Assembly (NCBI RefSeq): GCF_003987065.1
Contig: NZ_PIPY01000009.1
Span: forward strand, 58,428-122,427
Source: Pseudidiomarina insulisalsae
GTDB lineage: Bacteria; Pseudomonadota; Gammaproteobacteria; Enterobacterales; Alteromonadaceae
Direction of reading: 5' to 3'
Length of the DNA stretch: 64,000 nt
Shown: one piece after another, positions 55,015-64,000 of the stretch
Position numbering within the stretch: position 1 is the stretch's first letter
Layout: each line of letters starts with the position of its first letter
Translations under genes and position numbers: made by a program
The notes under the pieces: generated by a model
Database searches by the model: none
Seen by the model: only the letters and a program-made list of their open reading frames with translations
Told to the model about the DNA's origin: nothing

Positions 55015-56690
55015 TTCTTCTTACGTCGCTCCATGATGCCTTTTTTCTCGAGGCCACGATAAATCCACTGCATTTGCGCGATGGTGATCAGGTTGTTACT
55101 CAACCAGTACAGCACCAGACCGGACGGGAACCACAGGAAGAATACGGTGAAGATGACTGGCATATACTGCATCAGCTTCTGCTGCATTGGATCCGTTGCT
55201 GGGGTCGGCTGCAGACGCTGCATATACCACATGGAGGCACCCATCAACAGCGGTAGAATGTAGTACGGATCTTTTGCCGATAAGTCTTCAATCCACAGGA
55301 ATAATGGCGCATGACGTAATTCAACGCTTTCCAGCAGTACCCAGTAGAGTGCTAAGAAGATAGGTAACTGCAACAGCATCGGTAAACAGCCGCCCAGCGG
55401 GTTGACCTTCTCTTCTTTGTACAGCTTCATCATCGCTTGCGACATTTTCTGACGGTCGTCGCCGTAGCGCTCCTTCAGAGCCTGCATTTTTGGCTGAATC
55501 ATGCGCATTTTGGCCATCGACACGTACTGCGCTTTGGTCAGCGGATACAGGACCGCTTTAATGATGATGGTTACTGCGATAATGGACAGACCCCAGTTAA
55601 TCAGGAAGCTCTGTAAGAATTGCAGTAGCTTAAAGATAGGCTGTGCTAACCACCACAGGAAGCCATAGTCGACAGTCAAATCGAGGTTCTCTGCGACCGC
55701 TGCCATAGCGTCCTGATCTTTAGGGCCGACAAACAGCGTGGAGCGGATTTCCGCTGAGCTGTTAGGTGCGACGGTAGCGGTAGGGTAGATCACCCGCATC
55801 AATGCCTGATTATTGCGGATGACACTTGATGAAATTTGCTTGGTACCTTCAACACGCGGTACCCAGGCGCTAACGAAATAATGCTCAAGCATTGCCACCC
55901 AGCCGCTCTCAGTCGCGCGGCTAAGTGGTTGATCGCGCATGTCATCAAAGGAATACTTTTCGTAACGATCTTCGTCCCATGAATAGGCGCCGCCACGGTA
56001 GGTTGGCATCATCATGCTGCCGCCGGCTTCTGAAATGACTTGTTTCAGTTGCGCGTAGAACTGCACTTCTTTATGCCGCGTACCGACGTTTTCTACGGTG
56101 TAGATGACATCAATGGCATAAGAGCCTTTGGTGAATACGAAAGTTTTGGTGACTTGCGAGCCGTCTTCCATGGTATAGGTGAGCGGGACGCGCAAAGTAT
56201 CGCCGGTCATTTCATAGCTGTCGCGTTCCACGTAGAACAATGGACGACCTTCAGCAGAGTCGGTCCCGTCGCGGCCAACTAGACCGGACTGAGCGATATA
56301 AAGCTGCGAAGGATCGTCATGTAAGAGTTCAAAGCGTGCTTTGGAGTCTTGCGTGCGGGCAAACTCAAGCAATTGTGCATTGACAACGTCACCGCCACGT
56401 AAGGCGATCTCAACGTCAAGAACGTCGGTTTTGACTTCGACGCGGGCGCTTTGCGGAACGTCAGCGACTGTTGGCGTCGCATTATTGGATGCTGTCGGCA
56501 CGCTCTCATCGCGAAGGCTCGGATCAGCACTTGGAACAGCGCTGTCGGCTGTGCCATTGTCCTGCGTGGTTTGAGTCGTTTGCTGCGTCGCTTTTTGGGT
56601 GCCTGGCGCCGTATCAATGACCCAGTTCTGGTAGAGGAAAAAGCTGACTACCAAAAAAGCAATAAACAATATTGAACGTGGCGAATTCAT
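55011..56690 (-). CDS. yidC: Membrane protein insertase YidC
   Basis: A 559-residue insertase: N-terminal signal anchor ([19 protein letters not shown]), a large periplasmic beta domain, and the conserved five-helix core with [38 protein letters not shown]. It inserts membrane proteins such as the ATP synthase c subunit. It overlaps yidD upstream and mnmE downstream by four bases each. Confidence 0.98.
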   Translation of the reverse strand: MNSPRSILFIAFLVVSFFLYQNWVIDTAPGTQKATQQTTQTTQDNGTADSAVPSADPSLRDESVPTASNNATPTVADVPQSARVEVKTDVLDVEIALRGGDVVNAQLLEFARTQDSKARFELLHDDPSQLYIAQSGLVGRDGTDSAEGRPLFYVERDSYEMTGDTLRVPLTYTMEDGSQVTKTFVFTKGSYAIDVIYTVENVGTRHKEVQFYAQLKQVISEAGGSMMMPTYRGGAYSWDEDRYEKYSFDDMRDQPLSRATESGWVAMLEHYFVSAWVPRVEGTKQISSSVIRNNQALMRVIYPTATVAPNSSAEIRSTLFVGPKDQDAMAAVAENLDLTVDYGFLWWLAQPIFKLLQFLQSFLINWGLSIIAVTIIIKAVLYPLTKAQYVSMAKMRMIQPKMQALKERYGDDRQKMSQAMMKLYKEEKVNPLGGCLPMLLQLPIFLALYWVLLESVELRHAPLFLWIEDLSAKDPYYILPLLMGASMWYMQRLQPTPATDPMQQKLMQYMPVIFTVFFLWFPSGLVLYWLSNNLITIAQMQWIYRGLEKKGIMERRKKK

Positions 56691-56971
56691 AAGTCCTTCG
56701 TCTCTGTTTTACTTTCGTTCGTTGGTTCCGATGCGTTCTCGTCCGGCACCGGGTCGAAGCCGCCCGGATGACCGGGATGACATTTACTAATGCGTTTGCT
56801 GGCGAGCCAGAAGCCCCGCATCATACCATGCTTTTGTATAGCTTCGATGGCGTATTGCGAGCAGGTGGGTTGAAACCTACAGCGTGGACCTATCAGTGGG
56901 CTTAGGAACCACTGGTAGAGTCGGATGCAGCCGATAGGTATTGCGCGCACCGCTTGCTTAAAGTTCGCCAT
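56687..56971 (-). CDS. yidD: Membrane protein insertion efficiency factor YidD
   Basis: A 94-residue protein with the family core [34 protein letters not shown], including the conserved cysteines, and an amphipathic N-terminus. It starts about 70 bases inside the 3-prime end of rnpA and overlaps yidC by four bases, so translation is probably coupled across rnpA-yidD-yidC. Confidence 0.96.
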   Translation of the reverse strand: MANFKQAVRAIPIGCIRLYQWFLSPLIGPRCRFQPTCSQYAIEAIQKHGMMRGFWLASKRISKCHPGHPGGFDPVPDENASEPTNESKTETKDL

Positions 56972-57297
56972 AAATAATCGAGCCGTTGTTGCAAAGCATC
57001 ATTTTCGAGATCGACAATACCGCTTTTCGCGATGACGATAATGTCGAATGGCGGTATTTTATGCTGTTTCAGCCTAAAATTCTCGCGAATCTTGCGTTTT
57101 ATTCGATTCCGATCAACAGCGCGTTTCGCACGTTTCTTTGAAATCGTGATGCCAAGACGGGGATGGTCTGAATGATTCGGACTTGCGAGCATGGTGAGTT
57201 CAGCCGTAACGGCTTTCACCGGGGGGTTATTGAAGACTTGCTGGAATTGAGCGGGAGTTAACAGACGTAACTCCCGACCATAGGAATACTGCTTCAA
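56902..57297 (-). CDS. rnpA: Ribonuclease P protein component
   Basis: A 131-residue basic protein that with the RNase P RNA matures tRNA 5-prime ends. It opens [22 protein letters not shown], and the [22 protein letters not shown] signature (RNR motif) is intact. The start must be the TTG at 57297, because the preceding in-frame codon is the TAA of rpmH; no ATG is available near it. Confidence 0.96.
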   Translation of the reverse strand: MKQYSYGRELRLLTPAQFQQVFNNPPVKAVTAELTMLASPNHSDHPRLGITISKKRAKRAVDRNRIKRKIRENFRLKQHKIPPFDIIVIAKSGIVDLENDALQQRLDYLWRTLSKRCAQYLSAASDSTSGS

Positions 57298-57432
57298 TTA
57301 CGCAGACAGGACTTTGCGGCCCTTGGCACGACGACGAGCCAAAACCTGGCGGCCGTTCTTAGTTGCCATACGAGCACGGAAACCGTGTGTGCGCTTGCGC
57401 TTCAATACGCTTGGTTGAAATGTTCTTTTCAT
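57298..57432 (-). CDS. rpmH: 50S ribosomal protein L34
   Basis: A 44-residue, very basic protein read directly from the sequence: [18 protein letters not shown] at the N-terminus and a KGRKVLSA end, the universal L34 pattern. Its TAA stop is followed immediately by the TTG start of rnpA. Divergent from dnaA. Confidence 0.98.
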   Translation of the reverse strand: MKRTFQPSVLKRKRTHGFRARMATKNGRQVLARRRAKGRKVLSA

Positions 57433-57743
57433 AACGTTACTTCCGTAATCGGGTTACCCAAAAAATAAGAGCGCGAATTCTATCGACAAATAGGATCAAA
57501 GTCAACGACAAAAGCTATCCACAATTTAGAAAAAAGAGCGATCTTTATTGTGGATAACCGTAATGCAGTTAGTCGCATAATTTGGCTTTCAGGCTAGCGC
57601 TTCGCGCCCGACTTCAGTACAATCAACTGATATTAATTATACAAAAATTAACAGTCGATTTTCGCATTTTTCTTGGAAAAAGCGGTGCAAAGTGGGGGCA
57701 CCGGCGAGGATCGCTGTGGTAAGAGAAATGCAGGGAGTGGAGA
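57433..57743 (+). promoter_or_regulatory. rpmH-dnaA divergent regulatory region with DnaA boxes
   Basis: A 311-base non-coding gap. Two DnaA boxes are visible: CTATCCACA (57515-57523, one mismatch) and TGTGGATAA (57549-57557, perfect reverse box). An AT-rich stretch lies around 57625-57675. GATC sites are few and no GATC-headed 13-mers occur. This fits autoregulation of dnaA and the rpmH promoter better than the main origin. The dnaA start is a GTG with GGGAG upstream. Confidence 0.8.
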
Positions 57744-59135
57744 GTGAGTAAATCGCTTTGGGAACAATGCACCGAACGCCTACAAAGCGAGCTGTCGACG
57801 CAACATTTTAATACCTGGATCCGTCCGTTGCAGGCGGATCTGGCGAATGATATTTTGACGCTCTACGCTCCGAATATGTACGTGGTAGATTGGGTCAAAG
57901 ATAAATATCTGAACCTGATCAACGATTATCTGGGTGAGGCAGCTAAAGATAAAGGTGCGCAACCGCCAAGCGTTTCATTTGCTGTGGGCGGGATTGAACG
58001 TAAAAGCGAAGCTAGTTCCAACACCCCGAGTAAAGCTGAACCCCGGCGGGCCGCTGTTGAGCGTCCGTCCCGTCGTCAAAGCCCGTGGGATGAAGATACA
58101 CCCGCGCCGGCATTTGAATGTAATATCCATCCGGAATATACCTTTGACAATTTCGTCGAGGGTAAATCGAATCAGTTAGCCCGCGCAGCGGCTTCGCAAG
58201 TGGCCGAAAATCCAGGTGGCGTTTATAACCCTCTGTTCGTATACGGTGGCACAGGTTTGGGTAAAACCCACTTATTGCATGCGGTGGGTAACGCCATCAT
58301 GGCCAATAAGAAGGGCGCCAAGGTATTTTATATGCGCGCCGAGCGCTTCGTACAGGACATGGTAAATGCCCTTAAAAACAATTCGATTAACGAGTTTAAG
58401 CGTTACTACCGCTCCGTTGACGCCTTATTAATTGATGACATTCACTTTTTTGCCAATAAAAAAGGCTCGCAGGAAGAATTCTTCCATACTTTCAATGCCT
58501 TACTTGAGGGTAATCAGCAGATTATCATGACCAGCGATCTTTACCCCAAAGAAATTGAAGGGGTGGAGGATCGCCTGCGTTCGCGTTTTGGTTGGGGCCT
58601 TACCATTGCCATTGAGCCTCCCGAGCTTGAAACCCGTGTCGCGATTTTAATTCGCAAGGCGCAGGAACGCGGTATTACCTTGCCGCACGAGGTGGCATTC
58701 TTTATCGCTAAGCGTCTGCGTTCTAACGTGCGCGAACTTGAAGGGGCGCTCAATCGACTGGCAGCGAACGTGAATCTGACCGGGCGTCAGATCACCATCG
58801 ACTTTGTCCGCGAAGCCTTGCGTGATTTAATTGCAGCGCAAGAGAAGTTAGTTACTATAGAGAATATACAAAAGACCGTCGCTGAGTATTACAACATTAA
58901 AATGGCGGACCTGTTGTCAAAGCGCCGTACGCGCTCGGTGGCACGACCGCGGCAATTGGCGATGGCATTAGCAAAAGAACTCACCAACCATAGCTTGCCA
59001 GAAATAGGCGATGCGTTCGGGGGACGTGACCATACAACGGTATTGCACGCGTGTCGTAAAATTCAAAACCTAAAAGACGCGCAGCATGATATCAAAGAAG
59101 ATTACAGAAACTTGATCCGCACGTTATCAGCCTAA
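57744..59135 (+). CDS. dnaA: Replication initiator DnaA
   Basis: A 463-residue AAA+ initiator. Domain I ([26 protein letters not shown]), a variable linker, Walker [12 protein letters not shown] (about residue 171), Walker [10 protein letters not shown] and the C-terminal DNA-binding signature [15 protein letters not shown] are present. It initiates at the oriC at 6535-6835 and probably regulates itself through the boxes upstream. GTG start. Confidence 0.99.
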   Translation: MSKSLWEQCTERLQSELSTQHFNTWIRPLQADLANDILTLYAPNMYVVDWVKDKYLNLINDYLGEAAKDKGAQPPSVSFAVGGIERKSEASSNTPSKAEPRRAAVERPSRRQSPWDEDTPAPAFECNIHPEYTFDNFVEGKSNQLARAAASQVAENPGGVYNPLFVYGGTGLGKTHLLHAVGNAIMANKKGAKVFYMRAERFVQDMVNALKNNSINEFKRYYRSVDALLIDDIHFFANKKGSQEEFFHTFNALLEGNQQIIMTSDLYPKEIEGVEDRLRSRFGWGLTIAIEPPELETRVAILIRKAQERGITLPHEVAFFIAKRLRSNVRELEGALNRLAANVNLTGRQITIDFVREALRDLIAAQEKLVTIENIQKTVAEYYNIKMADLLSKRRTRSVARPRQLAMALAKELTNHSLPEIGDAFGGRDHTTVLHACRKIQNLKDAQHDIKEDYRNLIRTLSA

Positions 59136-59194
59136 TCAAAGCTGTTCGGCTAGGGCCGGTGCTGCAGGGAAACGAAACATAGGGGAATGACGGG

Positions 59195-60295
59195 ATGAAA
59201 TTTACCATCAATCGTGATGCGTTTTTAAAACCTCTCCAGGTTGTTAGCGGTGCAGTTGAGCGCCGTCACACAATTCCAATTCTATCGAATGTACTTATTC
59301 AGGTAGCCTCGGATCATATTCGCCTTACAGGTACCGATCTCGAAGTGGAACTGGTTTCAGTTTGTAGCATTGAAGGTGGCGAAGAGGGTCAGTTGACAGT
59401 ACCAGCGAAAAAGCTGGTCGACATTATTCGCAGCTTGCCGGAAAGCGCGCAGGTAGAAGTAAGCGCTTCCGCAGAAAAAGCCACGATTCGCTCAGGCCGC
59501 AGTAAGTTTACGCTTGCTACCTTACCGGCAGAAGATTTCCCGAACATTGATGACTGGGACAGCGATATTCAGTTGGTCACATCACAAGGCGTACTACGCG
59601 ACCTGATGGAGCGTACCCATTTTTCAATGGCGAACCAGGACGTGCGTTATTACCTTAACGGGATGTTGTTTGAAACAGACGCCAACACCTTGCGTACTGT
59701 TGCGACCGATGGCCATCGGCTGGCAATGAGTTCGGTTGAAATTCCGCAGCCTAATCTTGCGGGTCGCCAGGTTATCGTCCCTCGTAAAGGTATTATGGAA
59801 CTGATGCGCTTGCTTGATGACGCCGATACAGAAGTAAAGGTAGCGATTGGTGCCAACCACATTCGGGTCGAAACCAACGGTATGTCGTTCACCAGTAAAC
59901 TGGTGGATGGTCGCTTCCCTGACTATCGGCGCGTGCTTCCGCAAGGTGGGGACAAAGTCGTCATCGCGGATCGTGATACATTAAAGCAAGCTTGTTCTCG
60001 CGCGGCAATTTTGTCGAATGAAAAATACCGCGGCGTTCGCGTGACGTTGTCAAATGGCGAGATGTGCCTTACGGCGAACAACCCAGAGCAGGAAACAGCC
60101 GAAGAAGTCGTTGAAGTGGACTACCAGGGCGAACCGCTGGAGATCGGTTTTAATGTCAGTTACCTGATTGACGTGCTGAACACCATTCATGGCGAAAAAA
60201 TTAAAATGACATTGTCGGGCCCTGATGCGAGCGGGTTGATTGAGGACGATGAAGACGACGCATCACTTTACGTCGTTATGCCGATGCGCCTGTAG
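59195..60295 (+). CDS. dnaN: DNA polymerase III beta clamp
   Basis: A 366-residue sliding clamp, same length as in E. coli. MKFTINRDAFLKPLQVVSGAVERRHTIPILSNVLIQ opens the first of three clamp domains, and the C-terminus YVVMPMRL is the conserved MPMR(L) end. It lies between dnaA and recF in canonical order. Confidence 0.99.
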   Translation: MKFTINRDAFLKPLQVVSGAVERRHTIPILSNVLIQVASDHIRLTGTDLEVELVSVCSIEGGEEGQLTVPAKKLVDIIRSLPESAQVEVSASAEKATIRSGRSKFTLATLPAEDFPNIDDWDSDIQLVTSQGVLRDLMERTHFSMANQDVRYYLNGMLFETDANTLRTVATDGHRLAMSSVEIPQPNLAGRQVIVPRKGIMELMRLLDDADTEVKVAIGANHIRVETNGMSFTSKLVDGRFPDYRRVLPQGGDKVVIADRDTLKQACSRAAILSNEKYRGVRVTLSNGEMCLTANNPEQETAEEVVEVDYQGEPLEIGFNVSYLIDVLNTIHGEKIKMTLSGPDASGLIEDDEDDASLYVVMPMRL

Positions 60296-60318
60296 TTTAA
60301 GGCGCACATTAGGCTTTT

Positions 60319-63833
<3,515 letters not shown>

Positions 63834-63875
63834 CCCATCAGTGTTGATGCGCCAAAAAAAGGAGCCAATCGGCTA

Positions 63876-63911
63876 ATGCCAGTCAGTTAAGAGCTGACTG
63901 GCATTTTTTTT
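63876..63911 (+). terminator. Intrinsic terminator after gyrB
   Basis: An 11-base perfect stem, ATGCCAGTCAG (63876-63886) with CTGACTGGCAT (63894-63904), a 7-base loop and a run of eight T. It closes the dnaA-dnaN-recF-gyrB run. The remaining 89 bases to the window end show no gene. Confidence 0.95.
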
Positions 63912-64000
63912 ACGGGGTATTTGACCTGCTTGGATCGCACTTCTCGTGGATAAATTCGTTCGGTTCTCCTCATTGGTAGGATGAAGTGCTCCCCGAGATC

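Noticed and set aside
55276..55283. GCCGATAA in yidC
   Set aside because: Antisense inside yidC, with no -35 at the right distance and no gene downstream on that strand.
57433..57743. Alternative oriC between rpmH and dnaA, as in Pseudomonas
   Set aside because: It has two DnaA boxes and an AT-rich part but few GATC sites and no GATC-headed 13-mers; the mnmG-mioC gap fits much better. Kept as a dnaA/rpmH regulatory region.

Overview
The window is a replication-origin neighbourhood of a gammaproteobacterial chromosome, most likely an Alteromonadales member (Idiomarinaceae would fit; inferred from gene order and protein character, not from any search). Both ends are the conserved oriC core: atpHFEBI, parBA, rsmG, mnmG, an E. 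coli-type oriC and mioC on the left; mnmE, yidC, yidD, rnpA, rpmH, dnaA, dnaN, recF and gyrB on the right.

Layout. 1-6494: atp operon head (atpH cut by the window edge), parB-parA, rsmG and mnmG, all on the minus strand. 6495-6838: oriC, with GATC-headed 13-mers, DnaA boxes and about twelve GATC sites. 6839-8766: mioC and a MASE1-GGDEF diguanylate cyclase. 8923-14219: accessory envelope genes (M1 metallopeptidase, DUF6702-like protein, small membrane protein, PQQ-type sugar dehydrogenase, OmpA-family lipoprotein). 14230-51872: an apparently complete flagellar locus of about 37.6 kb. 51878-53563: a FUSC/AaeB-like transporter. 53641-63833: mnmE to gyrB, followed by a strong terminator.

The flagellar locus sits between oriC/mioC and mnmE/dnaA. 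It carries rod, hook, ring, export, switch, filament and stator genes plus its own regulatory chain: flhDC (master regulator), fliA (sigma-28), flgM (anti-sigma) and flgN. Six good sigma-28 promoters can be read directly, in front of flgMN, flgKL, fliC, a PilZ gene, fliDST and motAB. This is the three-tier logic of FlhDC-type flagella, not the FlrABC logic of polar flagella usual in this order. No chemotaxis genes are present. The gene content and order (flgNM-flgA/flgB-L, fliC-fliD-fliS-fliT-FliK-like-FlhB-like, flhDC-motAB, flhB-flhA-flhF-fliA) recall betaproteobacterial loci, so lateral acquisition is a reasonable inference.

The most unusual content lies inside this locus. A 140-residue FlhG remnant keeps the N-terminal DQAxxLR motif that stimulates FlhF but has no Walker A ATPase site. 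Its partner FlhF carries a C-terminal extension of about 300 residues. A sigma-28-controlled protein fuses a YcgR/PilZ c-di-GMP receptor to an HD-GYP domain whose HH metal pair is replaced by VN. A second FliK-like protein and a FlhX-like free FlhB C-domain are also present. Three palindromic parS sites (GTTCCACGTGGAAC core) are present: two in recF, one inside the flagellar locus.
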